The notes under the pieces were generated by a model. It did no database searches. It saw only the letters and a list, made by a program, of their open reading frames with translations, and was not told where the DNA came from. Of a stretch of DNA of 64,000 nucleotides, positions 8,435-16,587 are shown in pieces. Source of the DNA: Mangrovibacterium sp041596335 (lineage in GTDB: Bacteria; Bacteroidota; Bacteroidia; Bacteroidales; Prolixibacteraceae); the NCBI RefSeq assembly GCF_041596335.1, contig NZ_JBFHIT010000021.1, positions 9,489-73,488 on the forward strand. Direction: 5' to 3'. The first letter of the stretch is position 1. Each line of letters starts with the position of its first letter. Both the position numbers and the translations under genes were made by a program.

Positions 8435-9751
8435 CTATAATTCAACAGGAACTCCGTTGTAAAAATCGAGGATTTTGGTGCGGAAGATGTAATCGTATTT
8501 CGCCTGAGCCAAATCGCTTTGAGCCGAAGTCAATCGATTTTTGGCTTGGTTGTATTCAACAGAATTCAGCATTCCCACATTAAATTTTTCTTCGGTGTAG
8601 CGAAAGGCTTCCTGCATTGATTCGACCGCTTTCGAACTGGCCATATATTTTTTCAAGGCTGCCACAGCATTGGTGTAGGCTTGTTCAATATCCTTCCGCA
8701 ATACATTTTTGGTATTCTGTACATCCAGCTCTTTACTCATGACGTCGAGTTTAGCATTGTTGATTTGAGTGCGGGTTTGAAATTTTCCGAAAATTGGCAC
8801 ACTCATACTCACTCCGAAGCCATAACTTTCATTGTTTTTAAACTGGGTACTGAAGTCGTATGGATATTTATTATTGTACCAGTTTGAATAGCTTCCGCCA
8901 AGGTCTAACGATGGATACAGCTGCCCCCTGGCAATGGCTACGGTTTTTTGTGCCGCCTGCAAATCGAACTGGGCGCTTTTTACTTCCGGACGAAACTGAA
9001 CAGCATTTTTGAACACCTCCATCGAGTTTAGCACCGAACGGTTAGCTGTTAATACCGGCAAGATGGGTTTCGCGATCTTGAAACTTTGGGTTGATGGCAA
9101 CTCCAGCATTTGGTATAAATTAAGATACGCCAGTTGCTGTCTATTTTCAGCCTCAACCAAGTTCAACTCTTCGTTGGCCAATTGCGCCTCAATCTCCAAC
9201 AAACTACCCTTCGCCAAACTGCCAGCTTTAACCAGCTTACTGGTTCGGTCGACTTGCAGTTTAGTAACCTCTTCCTGCTCCTTGGCTACCTGAATCAGTT
9301 CATCGGAAAACAGAATCTCGAGGTAGGCCGCTGCAATATACAGCATGAGATCGTCCTTGGCTTTCTGCAAATCCTGAAGGCGAGCCTGTAACGAAAAGTT
9401 TGCTCTGGCAATTGAATTAGTAAGTTGAAAGCCATTCCACAGTACCATACTGGCATTCAGGCCTCCCTGGGTCGAATTCGAGTTGAAATTATCATAGGTT
9501 CCATCAGCTTGTTGCGACCGGCCAAAACTAAAACTGTTTGAAAAACTGCTGCTCAAGCTTGGCAACCGGTTATTCCGGGCTTGCTTTAACTCGTTGCCAT
9601 AGTAATCTGCATTTATTTGCTGCTGTTTTACCTGAATGTTATTTTCCAGAGCATAGTCAATACATTTCTGCAAGTCCCAGCTTTCCTGAGCTTGCGCGGC
9701 CCCGGCAATCAACACAATTACAGCAAGAATTAATTGTTTCGTGAGTTTCAT
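8435..9751 (-). CDS. TolC-family outer membrane efflux protein
   Basis: Outer membrane channel of a tripartite efflux system, 438 residues. A signal peptide ends at about residue 22 (AGAAQAQ). The mature protein starts with SWDLQKCIDYALENNIQVKQ, the usual first repeat of OEP proteins. Long amphipathic helices rich in Gln, Asn and Ala form two repeats, the second beginning near NAVQFRPEVKSAQFDLQ. The PGVPVEL-like C-terminus ends normally. It is the last gene of the minus-strand efflux operon, 162 bases after the adaptor gene, and its gene order (ATPase, permease, permease, adaptor, TolC) defines its partners. Substrate unknown. Confidence 0.9.
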   Translation of the reverse strand: MKLTKQLILAVIVLIAGAAQAQESWDLQKCIDYALENNIQVKQQQINADYYGNELKQARNNRLPSLSSSFSNSFSFGRSQQADGTYDNFNSNSTQGGLNASMVLWNGFQLTNSIARANFSLQARLQDLQKAKDDLMLYIAAAYLEILFSDELIQVAKEQEEVTKLQVDRTSKLVKAGSLAKGSLLEIEAQLANEELNLVEAENRQQLAYLNLYQMLELPSTQSFKIAKPILPVLTANRSVLNSMEVFKNAVQFRPEVKSAQFDLQAAQKTVAIARGQLYPSLDLGGSYSNWYNNKYPYDFSTQFKNNESYGFGVSMSVPIFGKFQTRTQINNAKLDVMSKELDVQNTKNVLRKDIEQAYTNAVAALKKYMASSKAVESMQEAFRYTEEKFNVGMLNSVEYNQAKNRLTSAQSDLAQAKYDYIFRTKILDFYNGVPVEL

Positions 9752-9913
9752 ATTGAACTTATTTTTGATGCGCTAAATTAATGATTCAATCCGATATCGG
9801 TTGTTTGAGCAGGTCTGGCTTCCAATTAAACGAGCCACCGGGTCGACTATTTTGTGTGAAAAGTTAAATAATCTGAAAACAGTCGCATTTCAACCAATAT
9901 TGGTACTCATTCA

Positions 9914-11038
9914 TTAGCTCTGGTTATCGACTTTCTTTTCTTTCTTCGGGTCAATTTTATCCCCTTTTACCTGATCGTCTTTGGTCAGACCTTCAACAAT
10001 TTCGATATTAATACCGTCGGAGAGACCGGTTTGCACCTTCCGTTTTTCGTAGCTGTTTTCTTCCACATTGGTCAAAACTTCTACGTAAGCCGAGTCGTTT
10101 TCAAACTTCAGCATCCCTTCCGGAATAACCATCACACTGTCTTTCCGTTCCAGTACAATGTTCGCATTCGCGCTGTAACCGGCTCTGATAAACTGGTCGT
10201 CCTTCAGGTTCACATCCGCTTTTATTTCAAACTGAATGGCGCCGTTCTCCTCTTTCCCTTTCGGCGCAATGTATTCCAGTATGGCCTCAAATTTATCTTT
10301 CTCAATGGCACCAATTTCAAGCTCAATCGGCATACCCACTTTTATTTTCCCCACTTCGGTTTCATCTACCTTACCTTCAAAAATCATGTCCTGCATATCG
10401 GCAACCGTTGCAATGGTGGTTCCGTCGTTAAACGTGTTTGACTGAATGACCGAGTTACCGACTTTGATGGGCACATCGAGCACCATCCCGTCAATTGTAG
10501 AACGAACCAGCGTATTGGTGGCTGTTTCCGCTTTCTTCAGCACACCGTTTTTCACTAGTTCCAGGTTATTTTCGGCAGCGCTCAATTCTTCCTTAGCCGA
10601 ATCGTAGCTCACTTTCGACTTCATGTAATCGCTGTACGAAATCACCTCGGTATCGAACAATTTCTGTTGGCGATCGAAATCAATTTTAGCATCTTCAAAA
10701 TTAATCCGGGCACGGTTCAGGCGCGATTCGGCAGAGTTCAGAGTCACCATATCCGGAATAATTTTGATGCGGGCAATCACCTGTTCCTTTTTTACAAAGT
10801 CGCCGGCCTCAACGTACAATTTGTCAATAATGCCGGAAATCTGCGGTTTAATTTCAATTTCCTGCCGGGGAACAACCGATCCGGTCGCTACAGTTTTCTT
10901 AATGACGTTCGACACAAAAGGTGCCTTATTTTCAAACATATCCGGTTGCTTTTTCGACTTGGTGTACAGGAAGAAAATCGTTCCGCCAAATACGGCCACG
11001 ATCAGCACAATTCCTAAAATTCGAAATACTTTTTTCAT
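9914..11038 (-). CDS. Periplasmic adaptor of ABC efflux system (HlyD/MacA type)
   Basis: Membrane-fusion protein of 374 residues that links an inner-membrane ABC transporter to the TolC-like channel. One N-terminal helix (about residues 5-26) anchors it in the inner membrane. The lipoyl-like half EIEIKPQISGIIDKLYVEAGDFVKK begins near residue 60, a coiled coil with RQQKLFDTEVISYSDY follows, then the second lipoyl half (STIDGMVLDVPIKVGNSV) and a beta-barrel. The C-terminal tail is highly charged with many Lys and Asp. It lies 85 bases downstream of the second permease gene and is most similar in layout to MacA of MacAB-TolC systems. Confidence 0.9.
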   Translation of the reverse strand: MKKVFRILGIVLIVAVFGGTIFFLYTKSKKQPDMFENKAPFVSNVIKKTVATGSVVPRQEIEIKPQISGIIDKLYVEAGDFVKKEQVIARIKIIPDMVTLNSAESRLNRARINFEDAKIDFDRQQKLFDTEVISYSDYMKSKVSYDSAKEELSAAENNLELVKNGVLKKAETATNTLVRSTIDGMVLDVPIKVGNSVIQSNTFNDGTTIATVADMQDMIFEGKVDETEVGKIKVGMPIELEIGAIEKDKFEAILEYIAPKGKEENGAIQFEIKADVNLKDDQFIRAGYSANANIVLERKDSVMVIPEGMLKFENDSAYVEVLTNVEENSYEKRKVQTGLSDGINIEIVEGLTKDDQVKGDKIDPKKEKKVDNQS

Positions 11039-11123
11039 TTGTTCTGGTTTTTATTGTTTTCTGTTATTCTTGTGCATCGCTTATTCGCACAAAACGATAC
11101 GTTGATCCGACTTTTGTTACAAT

Positions 11124-12386
11124 CTAGCCTTCGTCTCGCAGCGCATCGATTGGTTTAATGCTGATCGCCCGTTTTGCAGGAATGAGGCCGGCAAACATGC
11201 CTGAAATAACCAAAACGGCTAAAGCAGACAGAGCCATCGTTAGATCGACCTGCGGATTACGGAAAAACAACTCTTCGCCACCGGCTTCGAGAGCCATCCC
11301 CAGCAGTTCGAGCAGGCCAACGCCGAGCGACAACCCAACATAACCGGCCATTACAGTTAGGAAAACACTTTCGGCAACAATGTGAGTAATAATCACTCCG
11401 GGAGTAGCGCCAAGTGCACGCTGAATGCCAATTTCCTGTGTTCGCTCTTTAATGATGACCAGCATTATGTTGCTCACACCAATAATTCCGGCAAACAGAG
11501 TTCCGATTCCCACAATCCAGGTGAGCACCTGAATGCCGGTGAACAAGGCGTCGAACTTGATAAATTCGGCTTCAATATTAAACGAGCCTACCGCCTGCAT
11601 ATCGTCGGGAGCTATTTTGTGGCGTTCTTTCAGCAGGCTTTTCAATTTCTCCTGCAGATCGCTGACCAGATAGCCTTCTTTGGCGGTAACCGAGAAAAAG
11701 TGAATGACATTACCATAGTTGTATGCTGTTTGCATGGTTGTAAACGGCATAATAATCGTCTCCTCTTTTTTACCGCCTCCGATATTAATTTTTGTTTCGG
11801 GGTGGATGACGCCTACAACCTGAAAATAAACACCACTAATTTTCAGGTATTGGCCTATCGGATCTTCATCCTTGGCGAACATCACCTCAACAACCCGCTC
11901 GCCGATCACACAAACCTTTCGTTTTTCACGCACATCAATTTCGTTCATCAGGCGCCCTTTCACGGGTGTCCAGCCGTCAATTTTGAAATAATCGGGATAG
12001 TCTCCGTAAATATTGAATGCTCCGGTTCGTTCGCCACGAATTGTGTTATCGCCATTTTGCTGCCAGCCAAACAACCGGGGAGAAAGGAACTCCACCTCGC
12101 GCACATTCTGCCGGATGTATTCAATATCCTGATTGTCGTAGTCCCAGCGGCGCCCCCGCTGAAAGCCTTCATACGGAACACTGGTTCGTTCGGTCCAGAA
12201 AAAAGCCGAATTCGTAGCAAAGGATTTCACCCCTTCGAGCACCCCATTTTGCAAGGCACGACCGGCTCCCGACATGATAATGAGCATGAAGATTCCCCAG
12301 AATACCCCAAAGGCGGTCATGAAACTGCGCATTCGATTTTGTTTCAGCGCACTAATTATTTCTTTCCAAAGATCAAGATCGAACAT
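11124..12386 (-). CDS. MacB-type ABC transporter permease 2
   Basis: A 420-residue inner-membrane permease. The N-terminal helix (about residues 15-40) precedes a large periplasmic MacB-PCD domain (about 45-270). Three C-terminal helices follow with the FtsX-like signature KERTQEIGIQRALGATPGVI, which couples to the ATPase. It resembles the preceding permease over its whole length, so the pair probably arose by duplication and forms a heterodimer. The gene begins 20 bases after the first permease gene. MacB in Proteobacteria fuses ATPase and permease in one chain; here they are separate genes, as is common in Bacteroidota. Such systems act as mechanotransmission pumps for peptides, lipids or antibiotics. 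Confidence 0.9.
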   Translation of the reverse strand: MFDLDLWKEIISALKQNRMRSFMTAFGVFWGIFMLIIMSGAGRALQNGVLEGVKSFATNSAFFWTERTSVPYEGFQRGRRWDYDNQDIEYIRQNVREVEFLSPRLFGWQQNGDNTIRGERTGAFNIYGDYPDYFKIDGWTPVKGRLMNEIDVREKRKVCVIGERVVEVMFAKDEDPIGQYLKISGVYFQVVGVIHPETKINIGGGKKEETIIMPFTTMQTAYNYGNVIHFFSVTAKEGYLVSDLQEKLKSLLKERHKIAPDDMQAVGSFNIEAEFIKFDALFTGIQVLTWIVGIGTLFAGIIGVSNIMLVIIKERTQEIGIQRALGATPGVIITHIVAESVFLTVMAGYVGLSLGVGLLELLGMALEAGGEELFFRNPQVDLTMALSALAVLVISGMFAGLIPAKRAISIKPIDALRDEG

Positions 12387-12406
12387 GGTTTTTGGTTTTA
12401 ACAGGG

Positions 12407-13657
12407 TTATTCGTCACGCAGAGCGGCGATGGGTTTTATACTAGCTGCCCGCTTGGCAGGAATGTATCCGGCTATTGTTCCGGCTACAATTAACAGAACC
12501 GTTGAGGCAACCGCCACTCCGAAATCGACTGTTGGATTTAAAAACAAGGTCTGGTTCTGGTCGCCTGCAGCAGGTGCCGACTGCATCATCAGGTAGTTTA
12601 CAAGCTCCATCAGCCCGGTTCCCAACACTAAGCCAATATAACCGGCAACAGTTGTTATCAGAATCGACTCCAATAAAACCAGGCCAATCACCGACGACGG
12701 ACTTGCCCCAATGGCCTTGCGAATCCCGATTTCTTTGGTTCGTTCCTTCACCACAATCAGCATAATATTGCTAACCCCAACAATTCCGGCAATGAGCGTT
12801 CCAATGCCAATGATCCAGATAAATATTTTAATGGCTTGAAAAATACGCATGGTCTGGATGTAATTTTCCAGTTTGTTATACATCCCTATGGCGCTTTCAT
12901 CGCTGGCATCGAAACGCAACTTACGGGCAAAGGTGTTCCTTATTTGTTCTTCAATTTGCTGACTTTCCTCCAGCGTTTGTCCGTTTATTGTAAGTGCGAA
13001 ATTATGCAGCCGGTTCGATCCGTTAAAGACAACCTGCGCCGTTGTTACCGGCATATAGGCATCGCGGTTCCGGGTCGATTCGGGCTCAACACAAACCCCC
13101 ACGACTCTAAACGGTACACTGTTAACTTTTACATATTCGCCCAAAGCAGGCTTATCTTTAAACAGCGCCTCGCGAATATCCTTCCCAATCACCACCACTT
13201 TCCGACGTTCGCGAATATCCATATCGTTAATGTATCGCCCTTCGAGCATCACATTCTGGTCAACATCATTCAACTCCGGATGGCAAGTCACCGTCGTATA
13301 TTCTCCCGATTCCTTTCCGTAGCTGTAGCGGGTATTTCCCATAAAATAGCGTCCCGAAACAGTTTCAACACCGGCCATATTATCCAGAATCCCGTAATCG
13401 TCGTTATGAAACTGAATGGGGCGGCCTGACTTTAATCCCTGATACGGAACAGTTGTTTCGCCAGTCCAGATCCACATGGCATTCACCGCATCGCTCATAA
13501 AATTATTGGCTACACCATTGCTCAATCCATTTCCCGATCCCAGCAAAATCATCAGCATAAAAATCCCCCAGGCAACCGAGAATCCGGTTAAAAAGGTGCG
13601 CATTTTATTTTTTTTAATGGTGGCGAAAATTTCCTGCCATTTATCAATGTCGAACAT
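12407..13657 (-). CDS. MacB-type ABC transporter permease 1
   Basis: A 416-residue permease with the MacB topology: one N-terminal helix, a periplasmic domain of about 230 residues, then three helices ending in PAKRAASIKPIAALRDE. The coupling segment KERTKEIGIRKAIGASPSSVIG sits between helices two and three. It shares the N-terminal pattern MFDIDKWQEIFATIKKNKMRTF with the neighbouring permease (MFDLDLWKEIISALKQNRMRSF), evidence for duplication. It starts 10 bases after the ATPase gene, so both are in one operon and probably form ATPase-permease complexes in the inner membrane. Confidence 0.9.
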   Translation of the reverse strand: MFDIDKWQEIFATIKKNKMRTFLTGFSVAWGIFMLMILLGSGNGLSNGVANNFMSDAVNAMWIWTGETTVPYQGLKSGRPIQFHNDDYGILDNMAGVETVSGRYFMGNTRYSYGKESGEYTTVTCHPELNDVDQNVMLEGRYINDMDIRERRKVVVIGKDIREALFKDKPALGEYVKVNSVPFRVVGVCVEPESTRNRDAYMPVTTAQVVFNGSNRLHNFALTINGQTLEESQQIEEQIRNTFARKLRFDASDESAIGMYNKLENYIQTMRIFQAIKIFIWIIGIGTLIAGIVGVSNIMLIVVKERTKEIGIRKAIGASPSSVIGLVLLESILITTVAGYIGLVLGTGLMELVNYLMMQSAPAAGDQNQTLFLNPTVDFGVAVASTVLLIVAGTIAGYIPAKRAASIKPIAALRDE

Positions 13658-13667
13658 AATTTTTGGC

Positions 13668-14393
13668 TTAAACAGATTGAAGGTTCTTTGAATATTGATG
13701 GCGGAAATCGTCCAACTCTCCGTTATAGATCACCTCGTCGATCAGGCCGTCTTTCAGGCGCACAATCTTTTGGGTCATGGCTGCAATATCGTGCTCGTGG
13801 GTGACAATAATCACCGTAATTCCGTCATGGTTAATGTCCTTCAGAATATCCATCACTTCGTACGAAGTTGTGCTGTCGAGCGCGCCAGTCGGCTCATCGG
13901 CCAAAATAACCTGCGGCTTGCCAATTAAAGCGCGGGCAATGGCCACCCGCTGTTTTTGCCCTCCCGACATTTCATTGGGCATATGCTCCGCCCAAGGCTT
14001 CAATCCCAGACGATCTAAATATTCCATCGCCATCATGTTTCGTTTTTTGCGGCTCACCCCTTTGTAATAAAGCGGAAGAGCAACATTCTCCATTGCATTC
14101 TTAAACGAGATTAAGTTGAAGGACTGAAACACAAAACCGACCATTTCATTGCGCAATTGCGCAGCTTTTTTCTCGCTCATATTCGAAATTAGCTGCCCCC
14201 CCAGATGATACGTTCCCTGGTCGTAGTTGTCGAGAATGCCTAAAATATTTAAGAGGGTTGACTTGCCGGAGCCCGACGACCCCATGATGGAAACAAATTC
14301 GCCTTGATGGATGTCCAGATCGATGCCCTTCAAAACATGTAGTTTGCTGCTTCCCATCTCGTACGATTTGTGAATAGAGTTCAGTTTAATCAT
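13668..14393 (-). CDS. ABC transporter ATP-binding protein (MacB/LolD type)
   Basis: The 241-residue ATPase of the efflux system. Walker A is GSSGSGKST (about residue 38), the signature is MSGGQKQRVAIARAL, Walker B is VILADEPTGALD and the switch histidine is in VTHEHD. The SMGSSGSGKST and FVFQSFNLI segments are those of the LolD/MacB branch. It is the first gene of the minus-strand operon, followed after 10 bases by the permease genes. Upstream lie a 487-base stretch with a gene relic and then the peptide cassettes, also on the minus strand. No C39 peptidase domain is present, so it is not itself a double-glycine peptide processing exporter. Confidence 0.93.
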   Translation of the reverse strand: MIKLNSIHKSYEMGSSKLHVLKGIDLDIHQGEFVSIMGSSGSGKSTLLNILGILDNYDQGTYHLGGQLISNMSEKKAAQLRNEMVGFVFQSFNLISFKNAMENVALPLYYKGVSRKKRNMMAMEYLDRLGLKPWAEHMPNEMSGGQKQRVAIARALIGKPQVILADEPTGALDSTTSYEVMDILKDINHDGITVIIVTHEHDIAAMTQKIVRLKDGLIDEVIYNGELDDFRHQYSKNLQSV

Positions 14394-14880
14394 GGCTTGT
14401 TTGTTTTGTGTTTCTGTTTTCTGTGTTCAAAGTTGATGATTCCCTCACCTATTTACAGGACTATTTCGATGAACCACCGAATTTTTGGTGTGAATTACGT
14501 TTTGAGGATGGTAACTTGGAATACCAACTACCTGCTATCATCGCATCGTTGTCAATACGACGAACAAGATCGCTGTTCGTTACACGAATTTGCTAAATCG
14601 ATCCAATATTTTTTCAGGCACCAAGGTTATGCATGACAGAAGTGAAGTATTATATCCTTGGATTGTGAGTAAAACCCGACTATTAAAATGAGGTGGAGAA
14701 ATAATAGCCTACTGCACAACAGTTTTTCCACAATACTCTTAGATGGACAGAAACTTCGACTTTAGGCCTCCCAAAGAGAATAGAGCCAAATCGCGTGTTC
14801 TCTTTTTCAACACATGCCCACTTGCCATGTATTATCTAATGTTATGTCGTGGATGAGCATCCGGGCGGAGTTCCATCCTG
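14394..14880. other. Gene-poor stretch upstream of the efflux operon
   Basis: A 487-base interval between the efflux ATPase gene and the 82-residue membrane protein gene. It must hold the promoter of the efflux operon, but no clear TAnnTTTG/TTG pair was found. The only coding-like content is the frameshifted plus-strand relic at 14436-14636. From 14640 to 14880 I see nothing recognisable. Confidence 0.5.
14436..14636 (+). pseudogene. Frameshifted relic of an unknown gene
   Basis: Two overlapping plus-strand frames join into one protein-like tail if one base is skipped near 14552. The first part reads DDSLTYLQDYFDEPPNFWCE, then LRFEDGNLEYQLPAIIASL; the second continues QYDEQDRCSLHEFAKSIQYF and ends FRHQGYA at a TGA. 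The composition (aromatic, acidic, well balanced) looks like real protein in both frames and stops being sensible in each frame exactly at the switch. There is no clear start. I do not recognise the family. It could be a sequencing error in a live gene, but no upstream start or N-terminus is evident, so a decayed fragment is more likely. Confidence 0.45.
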
Positions 14881-15129
14881 TCAATTAGCATGACTATCGT
14901 TTATTATATTCAATCTTTTAAGCAAGATCAACGCCACTGAAATCGCAATAAAACAAATAAAGAATAATTTTGATTTAAATAGCATAGAAGCTATCATGCC
15001 AGTTATATGAGAAATCATAAACTTGTCAGAATCGACTATTGTTATAAAAATGGAAAACAGGGAAATGATTAAGATGGTAAAACCTAAAGCCGCAAACAAC
15101 AACTTAACGTAACTCTTGAATGTTTTCAT
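14881..15129 (-). CDS. Small membrane protein, candidate immunity protein of peptide cassette B
   Basis: An 82-residue protein with a basic N-terminus (MKTFKSYVKLL), a long hydrophobic segment at about residues 10-32, a moderately hydrophobic middle with ISHITGMIASMLF, and a final helix around residues 54-71. No family is recognised. It starts 86 bases after the second peptide of cassette B and on the same strand, with a 9-bp hairpin between them. Small proteins with two to four helices placed right after double-glycine peptides are typically dedicated immunity proteins in class II bacteriocin operons, so this is the best guess here. The AT-rich codon use matches the peptide cassettes rather than the efflux operon. 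Confidence 0.55.
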   Translation of the reverse strand: MKTFKSYVKLLFAALGFTILIISLFSIFITIVDSDKFMISHITGMIASMLFKSKLFFICFIAISVALILLKRLNIINDSHAN

Positions 15130-15155
15130 GATTTAATTTTTAAAGAAATGTAGAA

Positions 15156-15185
15156 ATGGCAGTAGAAAACTTTTCATACTGCCAT
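15156..15185 (-). promoter_or_regulatory. Hairpin between peptide B2 and the 82-residue protein gene
   Basis: ATGGCAGTA (15156-15164) pairs with TACTGCCAT (15177-15185) around a 12-base loop. It lies between the B2 stop and the downstream gene. The T-tract is weak, so it may attenuate rather than end transcription, giving more peptide than immunity message. Confidence 0.45.
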
Positions 15186-15215
15186 AAAGTTAAAAAAATA
15201 CCTATTCAAGGTTAG

Positions 15216-15392
15216 TTAATCAAGTTGATTTTGAATATATGCAGTAGCAGCGCCAGCGGCACTAGCTAAACCACATACTACCAAATAAATCTCAGCAGCA
15301 ACCAGAATAGCGGCAAAAAAACCACCTTCAGTTCGGGTTAACTCTTTTTTAGTTAAAAAGGTTAAACCTTCTATTTTATCAAAACTTTCCAT
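15216..15392 (-). CDS. Double-glycine leader peptide B2 (class II bacteriocin-like)
   Basis: A 58-codon ORF whose product has a leader ending LTKKELTRTEGG (Gly23-Gly24) followed by a hydrophobic core of 34 residues that begins FFAAILVAAEIYLVV and ends AYIQNQLD. Small residues (Ala, Gly, Ser) dominate the core and there is one Cys at residue 40. The leader is longer than in the other three peptides because of an extra N-terminal segment. Cleavage after GG by a C39 peptidase exporter is expected from the motif. The ATG follows the TAG of peptide B1 after 3 bases, which indicates co-translation as a two-peptide unit. Net charge of the core is about -2. Confidence 0.78.
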   Translation of the reverse strand: MESFDKIEGLTFLTKKELTRTEGGFFAAILVAAEIYLVVCGLASAAGAATAYIQNQLD

Positions 15393-15395
15393 AGT

Positions 15396-15551
15396 CTACT
15401 CCTCCCTCACTGCATTATAACCAGCCTCAAAGGATCCCAAAACACCTGCAACCAAACCCGCTACTAAGGTAGCTTGTAATGCGTATGCGACAACTAAACC
15501 TAAAATGCCTCCTTCTACCTTCGAAAGTTCTTTTTTATCCAATTCTTTCAT
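15396..15551 (-). CDS. Double-glycine leader peptide B1 (class IIb bacteriocin-like)
   Basis: A 51-codon ORF. The leader MKELDKKELSKVEGG is 15 residues long and has the classical ELxx(V/I)xGG form of ComC and class II bacteriocin leaders. The mature part of 36 residues starts ILGLVVAYALQATLV and contains a GLVAG (GxxxG) helix-packing motif, then GSFEAGYNAVREE. GxxxG motifs are known to hold the two peptides of class IIb bacteriocins together. The core is acidic overall. The start codon is inside the end of the duplicated control region at 15535-15708, so it has the same upstream sequence as peptide A1. No Shine-Dalgarno sequence is apparent, as usual in this phylum. Confidence 0.82.
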   Translation of the reverse strand: MKELDKKELSKVEGGILGLVVAYALQATLVAGLVAGVLGSFEAGYNAVREE

Positions 15552-15607
15552 AAATCAAAAATTTTAAAAATCAACCTACTCTATTTAAGGCTTTTCGGGT
15601 TTCGCCT

Positions 15608-15627
15608 AAGTTTTGTGCACTTAACTT
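15608..15627. promoter_or_regulatory. Operator-like dyad, copy B
   Basis: AAGTTTTGTGCACTTAACTT is a 20-base imperfect dyad: AAGTT and AACTT arms around a GTGCAC centre. It lies 57 bases upstream of peptide B1 and is identical in copy A. It could be the binding site of the adjacent HTH protein. Confidence 0.4.
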
Positions 15628-15649
15628 GTGAACTAAATTACGGAGACCC

Positions 15650-15670
15650 ACTCTCAAAATTTGAGAGTGG
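15650..15670. promoter_or_regulatory. Palindrome in the control region, copy B
   Basis: CACTCTCAAA and TTTGAGAGTG form a 10-bp inverted repeat with a one-base centre. On the plus strand it is followed by GGCGGATTTTTTT, which would look like a terminator; on the minus strand it precedes the peptide genes, so it may instead be an operator or an end-of-transcript structure shared by both directions. Confidence 0.45.
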
Positions 15671-15681
15671 CGGATTTTTTT

Positions 15682-15740
15682 CTAAAAAATCGTGAGCTGA
15701 TCCAAGTTTATAGGTGCCCATTTTAATTTCGCTAAACGGA
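15682..15740 (-). pseudogene. 3' relic of an HTH regulator gene
   Basis: Next to the repeat, the minus strand encodes DQLTIF followed by a TAG, matching the VQLTIF end of the HTH protein at 17992. Nucleotide similarity continues for roughly 40 bases further but with an indel that breaks the frame. So the duplication that created cassette B carried the end of the regulator gene with it, and the rest was lost. Confidence 0.45.
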
Positions 15741-15871
15741 GGGTTGAAATCGAAAGTTGTGCTAACAAGTAGCATTCCGATTGCGTCAGAAATAACCAAA
15801 TAAACGAAAAACGTTACTGAAAACAGGATACTACGCCCCCAATTCGGCACTCTTGAATTGACTTTCAGAAT

Positions 15872-16489
15872 TCACGCGCCTGACTTTTTCAATTGTTCTC
15901 TCGCATTCCACCACAATCCCAAAATCAGAATAATCTCTACGAAAAATGTCAGAAAATGAAGGCGACTTGCTTCGGGTAAAAGATTCAATGAGGTGTCGCG
16001 AAATACAAATAAGCTATCCAAATTAGAACCACTGCCTTCAAATGGAAAAATTACCCCTTGAATAAAGTTCCACGAAAAATGCATCCCAAAAGCGACGCCC
16101 AACGACCTGAATACATAAGTGGCAAAGAACAGGGATACGCCACTTAAAGCGATATTTATTTGCATGAAAGGAAATTCATCCAGATTAAGATGTAGAAAGC
16201 CAAACAATAATGAACTTCCCAAACCGAGATAGACAACACGCTTATCAAACCGTCTGGTTTTATTGACGATCCACTTCTTAAGAAATAGATACCTAAAAAG
16301 AAATTCTTCAATTATGGCAACAGATAGACAATATGCAAAGGCTTGAAGAAGAGAAAACAATGTGACATTAATATTTACAATATAAACCTCGTGAGAATAC
16401 TCCATAAGAAATACCAGGAGAAAAGAAAAAACCGATATCAAGCATCCCCACAGGAATAACACGAAGTCACCTTTTCTTATTTTCAACAT
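15872..16489 (-). CDS. CPBP family intramembrane metalloprotease 2
   Basis: A 205-residue polytopic membrane protein of the CPBP (CAAX protease and bacteriocin-processing, Abi) family. The three motifs are present: EEFLFR (Glu61, Glu62, Arg66), FGFLH (His100) and HFSWNFIQG (His137, Asn141). About six hydrophobic helices are visible. The family includes bacteriocin immunity proteins of lactic acid bacteria as well as prenyl-protein proteases. It is the second of two tandem CPBP genes that follow peptide pair A, 98 bases after the first. Its location between two peptide cassettes makes immunity or peptide maturation the most likely role. Codon use is AT-rich. Confidence 0.8.
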   Translation of the reverse strand: MLKIRKGDFVLFLWGCLISVFSFLLVFLMEYSHEVYIVNINVTLFSLLQAFAYCLSVAIIEEFLFRYLFLKKWIVNKTRRFDKRVVYLGLGSSLLFGFLHLNLDEFPFMQINIALSGVSLFFATYVFRSLGVAFGMHFSWNFIQGVIFPFEGSGSNLDSLFVFRDTSLNLLPEASRLHFLTFFVEIILILGLWWNAREQLKKSGA

Positions 16490-16587
16490 ATGCGTTTCTT
16501 AATATTTGTAATCGTCTCATTAAAAGGAACCAAAATTGATCCACGCTGCCAACGATTTGTATCCGGGGCCTTACCTAATAAGATAAA

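Larger units (their letters stand above)
15535..15708 (-). repeat. Direct repeat copy B: control region of peptide cassette B
   Basis: About 170 bases that recur at 17847-18019 with only a handful of substitutions and a 2-base length difference. On the minus strand it holds, in order, the last codons of the HTH gene (only as a relic here), a palindrome CACTCTCAAA-n-TTTGAGAGTG, a second dyad around GTGCAC, an AT-rich leader, and the first codons MKELDK of the peptide. The conservation of non-coding sequence between copies is higher than that of the peptides themselves, which suggests recent duplication or selection on shared regulation. Confidence 0.85.

Noticed and set aside
11382..12401. Long plus-strand ORF opposite the second permease gene
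   Set aside because: It is a shadow of the clear MacB-type permease on the other strand; its translation has no domain pattern.
15638..15850. Minus-strand ORF of 70 codons with a hydrophobic start, ending in the repeat
   Set aside because: It begins with GTG just after the CPBP 2 stop, in the same frame, and its last third runs through the HTH-gene relic and the palindrome. No homologue or start signal; treated as chance reading over duplicated DNA.
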